64,000 nt of DNA from Apostichopus japonicus (Eukaryota; Echinodermata; Holothuroidea; Aspidochirotida; Stichopodidae), in the NCBI RefSeq assembly GCF_037975245.1, contig NC_092573.1, positions 16,854,265 to 16,918,264 of the forward strand, read 5' to 3'. The position numbers were made by a program, and so were the translations under genes. Below the pieces are notes generated by a model, which was not told the origin of the DNA, did no database searches, and saw only the letters and a program-made list of their open reading frames with translations. Below are positions 34,838 to 45,516 of this stretch, one piece after another; within the stretch, counting starts at the first letter, position 1, and each line of letters starts with the position of its first letter.

Positions 34838-37800
34838 CAGGCGCGTATCCAGGGGGGCGTTGGGGGCGCGCGCCCCCCGGGTAAGAAAAAGAAGAGAGAA
34901 AAAAAAGAGAAGGAAAAAGGAAAAAAGAGGGGGGGGAAGAGGAGGAGGAGAGGAAGGGAGGGAAAAGAAAAAGAAGAAAGAGAGAAAAAGGGGAAAGGAG
35001 GGAGTAAAAGAAAAACGCCAAGACACCGGGAAGAGAAAGAGGAACAGTGACATCATTACAGCGCTGACCCCTATTATATACACAGGGTAGCCAGTGACGG
35101 ATCAAGGATTTCGGAAGGGGCGTGTGCCTCACCCTACCCCTTACACCGACAACTCCAATTTTGACGTTTCTATTTTTCCTCTCTCACTCATGATCTATAT
35201 ATACTATATATGGTCCACCATAACGCGTGTGTGTGTATATACGCTTTAAACAATTGTAGAATTGTGCTAAGAAAACCAACTGTGGCTGGTCTCGAACTCG
35301 ACCGTGTCGTCGGGGAACATGACGCATTTCGGGAAGGGGGCGACTGACCCCCCCCCCCTTCAGCATATTTTTTTATAATATCGCTATAAATTTCAAAATA
35401 GAAAGTGCTTAGATGCAACTTACAAGGCCTGGGAAGTGTAATTTCCAGCGATCTGGGAGGCATTTTCGGCCAAAATTTGCTTGTACGCTTCGCGCCAACT
35501 TATGGTGGCGCTACGCTTAGATAATTTGCCTACAGGCTTCGCCCCTACCTTGGCAAATTCCTCGCTACGCGCCTGTTCGATTTTTTAAAGCAGACATCAG
35601 ATATCACATCATATCAGTGAGCATGAAAATGGCGTTCCAGGATGAACAGCCTCAAAATTGTCCGTCTTGCCCGAAAAAAAATAACCAACATTTTTCGCGC
35701 GCTACGCGCGCGTTCAACATGGTAATGTCAATATCATATAAGCAAGCATCGGTTATTACATCAGGCGCGTATCCAGGATTTTCTAACCCGGGGAGCGCGA
35801 ATTACTATCTAAGCGGAGCGCCACCATCGGTTGGCGCGCAGCGTACAAGAAAATTTCTGGTTTTGATACCCCCCAGATCACCGGAAATGGCACTTCTCGG
35901 GCTTGAAAATGACCAACCAGATGTACACTTTTGCCTGAGAACCAAGTATTTTCTCAAAAGTTTTTTTTCCATCCATAACCTTTTTCAAGATTGTCACCAG
36001 TCACACATCATGTTCGACCTCATTGCATGTCCTATGGATCATTGCTTTTGTAGGTGATTCTACGTCACGGCCCACAATATCCGAAAGCCCCATTTTTCAA
36101 GGTTTTAGGCCCATTATTTGTTCAGAATTTGAAAATTCACATTTCTCGTGAATAAAATCACTTGAAAACATACCCATAATGTTGCACAAAATTCAATCTA
36201 TGGATAACCAATATAAAAAAACCTCCTTGAACCCCTAACAGACAGGTCAAAATTGCACGAGTAGAGGAAAGTATGATGAATAATGTTGGTCAGGAAATTT
36301 TCGAAAATTCCGACACAGTTAATTTATTGGTGTAGAAATATTAAAACCTCTTATAATGGCTATTATAAAACTTGGTTGAAGGAACAGAAAAATAGCAGAT
36401 ATTTCCTCCGATATCAGGTATATCGAAACTGAACACTTACACACATAGGCGTAGGTCCCGTAGGACCTCCCCCCGCAACCAAATTTTTTCCAATTTTTTT
36501 CGGACACCTACTGAAAGAAAAATAAATAGCAATGAATAGCTTAAAAACTATCTCCGTGGTAATTAAAATAATGTTCTAAGCTTGGCCGACAATACTACTG
36601 TAAAAGAGAGTTTTTGTATGCTTTTTCTCCATCTACATAAGATATTTCGTTGTTTACATTAGCATTTGGCGGTATACTGTGCAACTTTCACGGACCGTGC
36701 GGAACACGATGCCATGCAATATAATGACCGATGTTTGCTTATATGATATTGGCATCGATAATATGTTGGACGCGCGCGAAAAATGTTGGCTTTTTTTCGG
36801 GCAAGTCATTACAACCCCCAAATCCAATTGGGCTCCTACGCCTTTGACTACACACATAGACAGTTTTTGAGGCTGTTCATCGTGGAAAATGCATTTCAAT
36901 GCTCACTGATATGATGTTATATCTGCTCTTTGCATTACAAATTCGAACAGGCGTGCAGCGAGTAATTGCCTGCAGGCAAACTATCTAAGCGAAGCGCCAC
37001 CATGAGTTGGCGCGAAGCGTACAAGCAAAATTTTGGCCGAAAATGCCTCCCAGATCGCTGGAAATGACACTTCCCAGGCCTTGTAAGTTGCATCTAAGCA
37101 TTGTCTATTTTGAAATTACTAGCGATGTCATAAAGAAAATTTGCTCGGGGGGGGGGGCGGTCGCCCCCTTCCCGAAATGTTCCCCGACGACTCGGTCGAG
37201 TTCAAGACCAGCCACAGTTGGTTCCATATAGCACAATTCTACAATTGTTTAAGGCGTCCATACACACATGCGTTATGATAGACCATATATAGTATTTATA
37301 TAGATACATTAGTGAGAGAGCAAAAATGGAAACGTCAAAAATGGAGTTGTCTATGTAAGGGGTGGGGTGAGGCGCACACCCCTTCCGTAATCCTTGATCT
37401 GTCACTGGCTACCTGTGTATATAATAGGGATCAGCGCTTTAACTATGACTGTTCATCTTTCTCTTCCCGAGGTCTTGGCTATCTTCTACTTTCTCCTTTT
37501 TCCCTCTTTTTTTCTTTTTCTTTTCCCTTCCTTCCTCTCCTCCTTTTCTTTTTTTTCCCCTCCTTTTTCCTTTTTTCTTCTCTTTTTTTCTCTCCTCTTT
37601 TCCTTACCCGGGGGGCGCGCGCCCCCAACGCCCCCCCTGGATACGCATCTGTACATCGCATGCCATCGTGTACCGTACGGTCAGTGAAAGTTGCGCAGTA
37701 TACCGCGGGATGCTAATGTAAACAACCAAATGTCTTATGTAGATGGAGAAAAAGCATGGAGGTCAAATTATGTCAAAACTCTCTTTAACATTAGTAATGG

Positions 37801-38499
37801 CGAATTATGGGCTGCAGCCCCCCGCCTCCTACGCCTATGTGTGTAGTGTTCGGTTTCGGAAATATCTGCTATTTTTCATTTCCTTCAACCAAGTTTTATA
37901 ATAGCCGTTATAAGAGGTCTTAATATTTCTACACCAATAAATTAACTGTCTGAATTTTCGAAAATTTCTGACCAACATTCTTAATCACATTCACTCTGCT
38001 CGTGCAATTTTGACCGGTCTGTTAGGGGTTCAAGGAGGTTTTTCTATATTGGTTGTCCATAGATGAAATTTTGTGCAACATAATGGGTATGTTTTGAAGT
38101 GAGTTTATTCACGAGAAACGTGAATTTTCAAATTCTGAACAAATAATGGGCTTAAAACCTTGAAAAGTGGGGCTGACGGATATTGTGTGACGCGACGTAG
38201 AATCACCTACAAAAAGCAATGGTCCACAGGAGATGCAATGAGGTCGAACATGATTTGTGACTGGTGACAATCTTCAAAAAGGTTATGGATGGAAACAAAA
38301 AACTATTGGGAAATACTTGGTTCTCAGGCAAAAAGTGTACATCTGGTTGGTCATTTTCAAGCCCGAGAAGTGCCATTTCCGGTGATCTGGGTGGTATCAG
38401 AACCAGAAATTTTCTTGTACGCTGCGCGCCAACCGATGGTGGCGCTCCGCTTAGATAGTAATTCGCGCCCCCGGGTTAGAAAAACCTGGATACGCCCTG
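34838..38499. mobile_element. Composite of CAGGCGCGTATCCAGG elements (third level)
   Basis: The outer ends are CAGGCGCGTATCCAGG and CCTGGATACGCCCTG, with GGGAT repeated at 34833-34837 and 38500-38504. Inside are two pairs of inverted arms that interleave. Arm X is 34838-35760 against 36720-37660. Arm Y is 35762-36715 against 37664-38499. The interleaving is best explained by one long-inverted-repeat copy inserted into the loop of another. Purine-only (34886-35045) and pyrimidine-only (37490-37605) tracts are corresponding parts of X. No transposase is recognised. Confidence 0.7.
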
Positions 38500-38504
38500 G
38501 GGAT

Positions 38505-39370
38505 GCACCGGTTATCCGGTCCGGCCGGACTATCCGGCCGGATAGTGAGCAATTATCCGGTTCCGGCCGGATATTTTTCAAAATCCGGCCGGATCTTTTT
38601 CAAAATCTAGCCGGATCTTTTTCAAAATCTGGCCTGAATTATTCCTTAAAAAGGTGTTGGTATTAACTTAAATCAATGTAAACTATTTCCAAAAATTAAT
38701 AAAAACATTCAAAGTAAGGAAAAATTTGGTTTAACATGTTTAATTTAATTTTCTCAATGGTCTGACCCACTGTTTCTAAAGATCAACCAAAATAATACAA
38801 CTACTGCATTAATATGAAGCTATATACAACAATACAGTTTGCAGTGAAATCATTTCTTGCAGCCTTCATCAGTTTAATATTGTGCAGTTAAATTAGACCA
38901 TTCATATACTTTTCAGTCAAAATACTGTTCCATTGATTCTTTACTTTCCCATTATTGTTGGCATTCATGTTTTCTCTGAAGTTTTATTTGTGAAACAATC
39001 TCTCATATGGTTAAATACGTCTGAATTGTTTTTAATTCCACAAAAACCACTTCATCTTATAGTTCCTTCTTAAACAAATTTACATACTGTCAAGCTTGTC
39101 AACAATTATATTGTAGTTATTTTATTAAAGAATGTAGATTACACCACTTCAAGTCATATTTAATCTCATAAATTGGGTCTTAATTTCACCTTCTTTATAA
39201 TATGCGTATACCTCACCTAAGATTTGCTCCTTGTTTCATACTTCTACTTCTTATTAATGATTTTCTTTTGTGTAATGAAAAAACATCCGGTTCCGGCCGG
39301 ATTTCCTGTACTATATCCGGCAAAATCCGGTTCCGGCCGGATCCAAAAATTTGGATCCGGTGCATCCCTA
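38505..39370. repeat. Subterminal TCCGGCCGGA palindromes and AT-rich core
   Basis: At the left, CCGGCCGGA-type palindromes occur five or so times within 110 bp (38518-38630). At the right, CCGGTTCCGGCCGGAT occurs twice (39288-39342). Subterminal repeated motifs are known transposase binding sites in hAT elements. Confidence 0.6.
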
Positions 39371-39526
39371 GTGTGCTATATTGCACCAAATTGCATCTGA
39401 GGCCACCTGGAAATGCAAAAAAAATCCAAAGGGGAGGGGGCCACCCCCTCCCCCAGGCCGGCCATCAGTCTTCAGCCCCCCCCCCCCCCACACTCAAAAG
39501 TACCTTCCTACGCCACTGCTGCGATG

Positions 39527-39775
39527 ATAATTTGCATTCACTAGCTTGTCCTGGACTGCTTTGCAACATATATAAAATAGTACCTTGTTCAAGTTAGAGT
39601 CACAGTGAATCCATGGAAAGTCGGTAAACCAGTCGCGCTGGAAAGTTAAAATCTTGGTCCTGTTACCAGCTTTGCTGCCCATTTTTACGGTTTGTGTGAG
39701 CATAAAAGTGAAATCACTTGGTTGATAAGGTTGATCTGTCATTCGATTCGGATCTACCCACCTTCCTCTTCGCAC
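39527..39775 (-). pseudogene. TTF-type hAT transposase, N-terminal part
   Basis: The minus-strand frame starts at 39775 and reads KILTFQRDWFTDFPWIHCD and FYICCKAVQDKL. This is the TTF zinc-finger signature (FQ..WF..yPWl.yd....vfC..C). It is cut at 39527 by the insertion at 34609-39518 and continues at 34600 with the WKRA..F..H half of the finger. Removing the insertion restores the order, so the parent gene ran from 39775 leftward. Confidence 0.75.
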
Positions 39776-40006
39776 GCCAGCTCGAAATTTCCAGTTAGGA
39801 GCCCGAAATCTGCAGTTGGTAGAAGAGGAGCTGTCTAGCTTGACGCCTGTGGAATGCAGTGAACAATCGGTCCGATTCGTGCGTGTAATCCGCCATTGCG
39901 CACATCCCCCTCCCCTCTTCCTATCCCTGGCCGGTCGGTCACCCTATTCTAAACCCTGGATCCGCTCGGTACAGTGGGCACATTGCGGTACGGTACGACT
40001 TGTAGT

Positions 40007-41028
40007 CACTGGCGGATCCAGGGCCTTTGTTTGGGAGGGGCCAAAGTGGCATTAGAGTGATATGGGGGAGGGGTATAAGGGGAGGGGTGCCCCCCTCCCC
40101 TTTGGAAAATTTTCTATTGCTGAATGCCCTCAGATGCAATTTGGTGCGACAAAAGTGTACAATGGTGATGTTAATTCACTTCTAAAAAAAATGTTTCCCA
40201 GGTGTAATTTTCTAAAATATTTATAAAACAAAGTTGGGATCATCTTTCTCAAGAAATTTTATTTCTCATAGGTTATAAATTTCTTACAACCAGCCTGTAA
40301 CTGCAAATGGTGTTAAACTGTAAATCCTCTTGCTCATACATTTACATAGCTCCCAACTCTTGAGAAGGCAAATGCTGGTCCATGCCACGAATCGCCGTCC
40401 TGAGGGGTATAAGGGGAGGGGGTGTCCCCCTCCCCTTTTGAATCTTTTTGGAATCCTGGTGATGCCTACATGTAAAATGGTGGCACTTAGAAAGGCTTTT
40501 GTCACCCAAAATTTTCTGAGAAATATGCATTTTTTTGTGTGTAACATCAATAAATTGAATAGTAGGTGATAATTCATTCTTTCCCGTGGCATGAAAATGT
40601 TCGCTGCTCGCCCCAATGAAAAGAAATATAGGCTAATTTGAGGTTCAAATGATGCTGTAAAGGAGGTTTTATACTCTATTATGCTAAATGCTAAAGAAAT
40701 GATGGTTGCTAAGTCAAAATTTGATGCAATTTTTTTTATGTATACTTGACAATTACAATGCGGTTTTTTCGGACGCTTGTGCGCGTCAGCGGGTTTGGGT
40801 GTTAGAATGCGGGTCTAATTCCCGCGAATTGCGGGTCAGTTGGGAGCTCTGCATTTAATTTTAAACCAGAAAACGAAAAGGTTTAGACTAGTCTACCACT
40901 GCTATTCCTCTCGATTTTTTTAATTTCCAATCATATGATTTAGCGGATGTTCGGAAACACTTTTTGGCTCACCTTTGGGGGGGGGGGCCATGGCCCCCTT
41001 GGCCCCCCCCCCCTTGGATCCGCCAGTG
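40007..41028. mobile_element. hAT-type MITE, 1,022 bp
   Basis: CACTGGCGGATCCAGGG at the left is mirrored by CCTTGGATCCGCCAGTG at the right. The 8-bp duplication CTTGTAGT is at 39999-40006 and 41029-41036. Internal G/C-rich blocks (GGGTATAAGGGGAGGG) occur twice (about 40070 and 40405), suggesting an internal duplication. Non-coding. Confidence 0.88.
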
Positions 41029-41036
41029 CTTGTAGT

Positions 41037-42060
41037 GCGTTCCATTTGCACATAACAGTTCTCACTCGTAATCACAACTCGTGAAGTGGAGATTTGGATG
41101 TCTACCTCGAGTTCACGACTTGACAATAATATGGCGGATTGGAAAACAGCAGAAATCGAACTTTGACAAGCAGTGTGCACAAATTTGCAGGTAATTGATT
41201 TGTGATGCATTCGATGGTGATCGAAGACAGTCAACGTTAGGCCCTTTTCATTAAAATTTGACAAATAATGTGTTTTGGAGGAATTTATGGAGTTCCAGCA
41301 GACGATCACTGAGACCGACAATAGTGGGGTGACGTCATAGCCAAGCATCGTTTTGCACAATATGTACATTGCTGCAATGGAACGGTTTTTCCTAATGAAC
41401 GAGTGGTGATCACAGTAAACACGAGACACATGGAACGGAACAAAAGTCATTTGCCCCCAACCAAAACGGAATAGGAACTATGATTTTGCACAACTAGACC
41501 CTGTGGTGTCATAGTAATCGCTTGACGCTTGGACACTTAAACTTAGTCCTGCCCATTCTTTTTAGCCAAAAGTATCATTTTTTATCGGTATTTGGGTCTA
41601 CATGGTAAGATTTAAAAATCCTACTTACCTCTGGTTTCACGATTCATATGAAATAACGTCTTCAAATGTCAATAATTATTCATCTTCAGAAGATCAATCA
41701 ACGATTTGTTTCAAAGAATGTGCTGGAACCAGTGTTCCACTTTTCACATTTCGAAATGATCCTCACCTCTCCTGAATTCTGCTGACCATTTCCCGAAACA
41801 GGTTTCAAGTCGTTTATATAATATTCATATCTCTTATCTATATTTTTGTATGTCAGCTTCAAATGATTTCGGTTTCAAAATTTTATCTTCTCAAAATATC
41901 TCCCGAAATTGACCAAAACTTGAGGTAATTCAACTGAAAGTGGACACACCGCAGGACGTGAAGCTAGCTCAAATTGCCAACACACAGTGTGAGTTGTTAA
42001 CGATTGTTTTGTTCGCACTCAGTCCGTTTTGCTGACCACAATTTACTTCGTGTATAGATT
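41037..42060. other. No gene recognised
   Basis: No exon-like frame, bounded repeat or RNA gene was seen. Confidence 0.4.
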
Positions 42061-42109
42061 ATGTTTCATATGATTATATGTGTTGATACTTCTGAGGAGA
42101 AGTCACGCC

Positions 42110-42760
42110 TAAAGCCTAGCGCCCACTATGCGACCGTTTTCTGCGAGCTCTTGGGATCAGTGTGTGCGTCCGCGGTCGCCGAGTTCTCCTGCGACCGAGT
42201 GCGAGAATACCTATATATACCTATACCAGGATATATTGCTTTCCAGCGTATGTGCCGTGAAATTTTCCAGGAACTTTTGGAAAAGGTTGGACCTATAATC
42301 GAGAAGAAGACAACCACGATGAGATCCCCCATACCTCCACAATTCCTTCCTGTTGTCCAACCTCCAGGACAAGGGCAGCCCGCCTGGCTCGATCGGCATA
42401 GAGTTCAATATAACAATAAATTATACATAGACTGACTGCGATGACGTTATGCATACAAACAGCAAACCTAAACACTTGGAGCCGTGTGTACAAATGAGCT
42501 CCTTTGTAGCCCTCGTCGCAAGCAGTTCGCTGATTGAAAAGGCTGCAAGTTTGCCTATACTGTGTTAGCGACAGCGGCCTCACGAGACCAACTATTGCAC
42601 ACTTGGCAATCGCTCTTGCGACTACCTTGCGACCACTTGCGGAAGTCGCGAAAGTTTTGAACACGTTTAAAACTTTGCGACCAAATGCGATCTTGTCTGC
42701 GGACAGCGATCACCTGCAACCACCTTGCGACCGATCCTCGCACACTTGGCGACTTCAAAT
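42110..42760. repeat. GCGACC-rich repeat pair around a coding scrap
   Basis: GCGCCCACTATGCGACCGTTT and TCCTGCGACCGAGTGCGA lie at 42120-42205. CTTGCGACTACCTTGCGACC, GCGACCAAATGCGATC and CCTTGCGACCGATCC lie at 42600-42745. The motif is clustered at both sides of the ORF at 42220-42340, like subterminal repeats of a DNA transposon. Exact ends were not found. Confidence 0.4.
42220..42340 (+). pseudogene. Harbinger-like transposase fragment (N-terminal motif)
   Basis: The frame encodes FQRMCREIFQELLEKVGPII and EKKTTTMRSPIPP. It resembles the segment ahead of the DDE domain in PIF/Harbinger nucleases (fRM....F..LL..vgp.I.k..t..R..i....rL). No catalytic residues follow; the frame ends at 42435 in unrelated sequence. 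Confidence 0.45.
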
Positions 42761-43622
42761 GTGTGTCTGGAACGACGAAATGATGAGAACCGCATCAAAT
42801 TACTAAATGATTTCCTTATGATCCCCGTGTAATAGAAAACTCAGAAGTGTGTCCTAGCAAGATTAATTTCAATCTAATTATTTTGAGTTAACCCGTTAGA
42901 TTTGATAAAATGGTTGATCAAACTTAAATTTCCTTTATTATTCTCCTTGTTGACCTTCACATTATGATTTTTTTTTAAAGTATGTCTTCGAACGATAACT
43001 ACCTCATCTTGCGTAATCTTCGATGGGTCTTTTAAAAATTTTGAAATCCGCAATAACGTTACGCAGTAGTGTTGCCAGCCATCCATTGAGCTGGAAGTGT
43101 CCAACAACTATAATAATTAATATCATCACTATGACATACCAAAGTCCTCTCCGTCATTACAGCACGCCGCACTGCATTTTATAACCCCAAGAGGGATTTG
43201 CTTTTCCCCCTTTCTTACCCCTCCCCATCTACCCACACCTCCAGCCTTAACTAAACCTTCGTCCTACAACACCATTCATTTGATGTCGCTTCAGTCGGCA
43301 GAGCACAGACCCCCCCCCCTCCCTCACACACACACACACCACCACCACCATTGGGGAACGGATGATGTGGGCTTCCATGCATGGTATGTCACTGTGTTAA
43401 TTTGTATCAGAGAGGAACAATTTGCTACATATATTGTTGGAGAGCACACACCGGTGAAATTATACAGTGGTCGATAGCTTGCATGTGTTATACCCCTTTG
43501 AGAGTGATTTATACGTCGATCAACCACCAACCCAACTATGTCTCAGTAAAACTTTTACCTCCTCTATACACTGAGCAGCCAATAATTAGGAAACCTGGAC
43601 CACGCCATGAAACAGTGCCAGG
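42761..43622. other. No gene recognised
   Basis: A short (CA)n/(CCA)n tract at 43324-43350 and a C run at 43309 are the only notable features. Confidence 0.4.
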
Positions 43623-43659
43623 CGCGCATATGGCAAGCCGTTTTAACATTTACCTCGCA

Positions 43660-44102
43660 ATTCGACTTAAGTCGAATACATTTCACTTAAGTGGAATTCA
43701 ATTTCACTTAAGCAGAATACTATTTAACTTAAGTGGAATTCTATTTCACTTAAGTGGAATACCATTCCATTCTTAAGTGGAATACCATTCCACTTAAGCT
43801 TAATTGTATTTTACTTAAGCTGAATTCATCAACTTGTCACTGCATTTTACTTAAGCTAAATTCTATTTCACTTAAGTGGAATTGCATTCCACTTAAGTGG
43901 AAATGCATTTCACTTAAGTGGAATTGTATTCTACTTAAGTGGAATACAATTCCACTTAAGTGGAATGTCCTGTCTATTTCACTTAAGTGGAATACAATTC
44001 CACTTAAGTGGAAATGCATTCCACTTAAGTGAAATGTGATTGGATAGTCTATTTCACTTAAGTGGAATGTGATTGGCTAGTCGATTCCACTTAAGTGGAA
44101 TG
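43660..44102. repeat. Left CTTAAG palindrome array
   Basis: 19 CTTAAG sites, mostly exactly 21 bp apart (for example CTTAAG + 15-bp linker). The extended palindrome is TTCCACTTAAGTGGAA. The innermost part spaces out with GTGATTGG inserts. Confidence 0.92.
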
Positions 44103-44313
44103 TGATTGGCTAGTACATTTACCGCCAAACTTTGCCCATGCCTTTGCGCGCCATTATAAACAACTTGCCGCGATACGTGTACGTATATGTACGTACGTGG
44201 TGTCGATATGTGCACAATGAATATCGGCTGTCCATCGGGATCCAGCTAGCACTTAACATCCGTGCAAGGTGTGTACGTACGTACCTGACCTGGTACCTGA
44301 CGAATACCATTAC

Positions 44314-44664
44314 CAGTGGCGTAGGAAGGTACTTTTGAGTGGGGGGGCTGAAGACTGATGGCCGGCCTGGGGGAGGGGGACACCCCCTCCCCTTTGGAAT
44401 TTTTTGTATTTCCAGGTGGCCTCAGATGCAATTTGGTGCAATATAGCACACTTCAACACCCACTCCATTTTGTAAACTTAATTTTGTATTTTCACCTGGC
44501 CTTAGATGCAATTTGGTGCTCCAAATGAGATTTTTTTTCTCATTTGGAAATGAAAAAGGGGTTTTCTGACTTGCGGAGCGGGGGGGGGAATGATACTTCC
44601 GCCCCTCCACATTTTCACTGGGGGGGCTGGCGCCCCCCAGCCCCCCCCGGTTCCTACGCCCTTG
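44314..44664. mobile_element. hAT-type MITE, 351 bp, nested in the CTTAAG element
   Basis: It starts CAGTGGCGTAGGAAGG and ends GGTTCCTACGCCCTTG. The target duplication ACCATTAC is exact at 44306-44313 and 44665-44672. It is a full-length sister of the element at 34609-39518 and shows that element's empty site. Confidence 0.92.
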
Positions 44665-44696
44665 ACCATTACCAAAATAATGCCATGGCAAATACA

Positions 44697-44993
44697 TTAT
44701 AAGTGGTTGGAGCTACAGCCGAAAACGCATTGACAAGGGCAAGAAAACGTTTTACTTTTTGTGGATTTTGGGTTTTGGATGGAATCTTTTATTTCGTCAA
44801 AAGTTTCACTATCTAAAAAGTTACGAATTCTGTCTATGTTACTTAAACAAGATGTAAGTCGCCTCTGTTGTGCATCATACTGATTGTTCCCCTGTGCAAG
44901 TGAGGAAACAACACTTCGAATTGTGTCTCTAACAACAACAATTATTTGATCGCATTCCAGCAATGTTAGATGTGAATGATTAGCCGTAGCCAT
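44697..44993 (-). CDS. Small coiled-coil ORF of the CTTAAG element (possible transposase exon 1)
   Basis: 99 codons from ATG at 44993 (MATANHSH...); an upstream in-frame ATG at 45008 also exists. Visible segments are ECDQIIVVVRDTIRSVVSS, NNQYDAQQRRLTSCLSNI and DRIRNFLDSETFDEIKDSIQ. It is probably all-helical. The frame ends soon after a donor-like AAAAA|GTAAAA near 44756, so the real protein may be spliced. It lies just inside the right array and reads inward, the same position as the related ORF at 26534-26790. I recall similar N-termini ahead of GRP/HTH/integrase-core proteins in marine animal genomes, but that is not shown here. Confidence 0.5.
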   Translation of the reverse strand: MATANHSHLTLLECDQIIVVVRDTIRSVVSSLAQGNNQYDAQQRRLTSCLSNIDRIRNFLDSETFDEIKDSIQNPKSTKSKTFSCPCQCVFGCSSNHL

Positions 44994-45094
44994 GATGTAC
45001 ACGTGCAACGAGGATCGACTAAATCATCATATGTGATGAGCAATTGAATGCGTTACGACGAACATTACCCTAAATTGTATTTATATGTAAGCCA

Positions 45095-45480
45095 CATATC
45101 AACATTTCCACTTAAGTGGAATTGTATTTTACTTAAGCAGAATAGAATTCCACTTAAGTGAAATTGACGCCCAAAAGATGTTATTCCACTTAAGTGAAAT
45201 TGTATTTCACTTAAGTGGAATACAATTCCACTTAAGTGGAATTGTATTTCACTTAAGTGGAAATGCCTTCCACTTAAGTGGAATTGTATTCCACTTAAGT
45301 GAAATACAATTCCACTTAAGTGGAATGCATTTCCACTTAAGTGAAATAGAAATGTCCATTTCTACTTAAGTGAAATTGAATTCCACTTAAGTGAAATTGA
45401 ATTCCACTTAAGTGGAATACATTTCACTTAAGTGGAATTCCTTTTCACTTAAGTAGAATGTATTCGACTTAAGTCTAATT
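45095..45480. repeat. Right CTTAAG palindrome array
   Basis: 17 CTTAAG sites, again mainly 21 bp apart, inverse of the left array. One irregular gap (GACGCCCAAAAGATG, about 45166) lies near the inner edge. Confidence 0.92.
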
Positions 45481-45516
45481 GCGAGGTAAATGTTAAAACG
45501 GCTTGCCATACGCGCA

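Larger units (their letters stand above)
34831..39370. mobile_element. hAT-type element with TAGGGATGCACCGG ends (second level)
   Basis: The ends are TAGGGAT... and ...GGTGCATCCCTA. The target duplication is GTGTGCTA (34823-34830, 39371-39378); the sister MITE at 44314-44664 shows the empty site. Subterminal TCCGGCCGGA palindromes are frequent (38510-38600, 39290-39345). The AT-rich interior at 38640-39280 has no coding frame. Confidence 0.85.
34609..39518. mobile_element. hAT-type MITE inserted in the hAT pseudogene (outer of three)
   Basis: It starts CAAGGGCGTCTATAGGAACC and ends CCTTCCTACGCCACTG. The 8-bp target duplication is CTGCGATG (34601-34608, 39519-39526). Its own body is only 34609-34830 plus 39371-39518. 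Those parts match the complete 351-bp copy at 44314-44664 in inverse orientation, including AAATTGCATCTAAGGCCAGG. The rest is nested insertion. Confidence 0.88.
43629..45510. mobile_element. TIR element with CTTAAG-palindrome arrays (TATGGCAAG group)
   Basis: The ends are TATGGCAAGCCGTTTTAACA and its inverse; about 55 bp are shared, including AATT.GACTTAAGTCGAATACATT. The target duplication is CGCGCA (43623-43628, 45511-45516), which is not palindromic, so it is a true 6-bp duplication. Left and right arrays of CTTAAG follow, then about 1 kb of interior holding a coiled-coil ORF and a 351-bp hAT MITE. The first 17 bases equal those of the GATATC element at 11243-27437; beyond that the two differ. 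There is no complete transposase, so it is non-autonomous or deleted. Confidence 0.88.

Noticed and set aside
34781-35132. Lys/Glu-rich and Ser/Phe-rich ORFs
   Set aside because: These are translations of a purine-only tract inside arm X of the nested repeat; the matching tract at 37490-37605 behaves the same way.
43660-45480. CRISPR-like array
   Set aside because: Units are 21 bp with palindromic cores and no unique spacers, lie in inverted pairs inside transposon ends, and the genome is animal.
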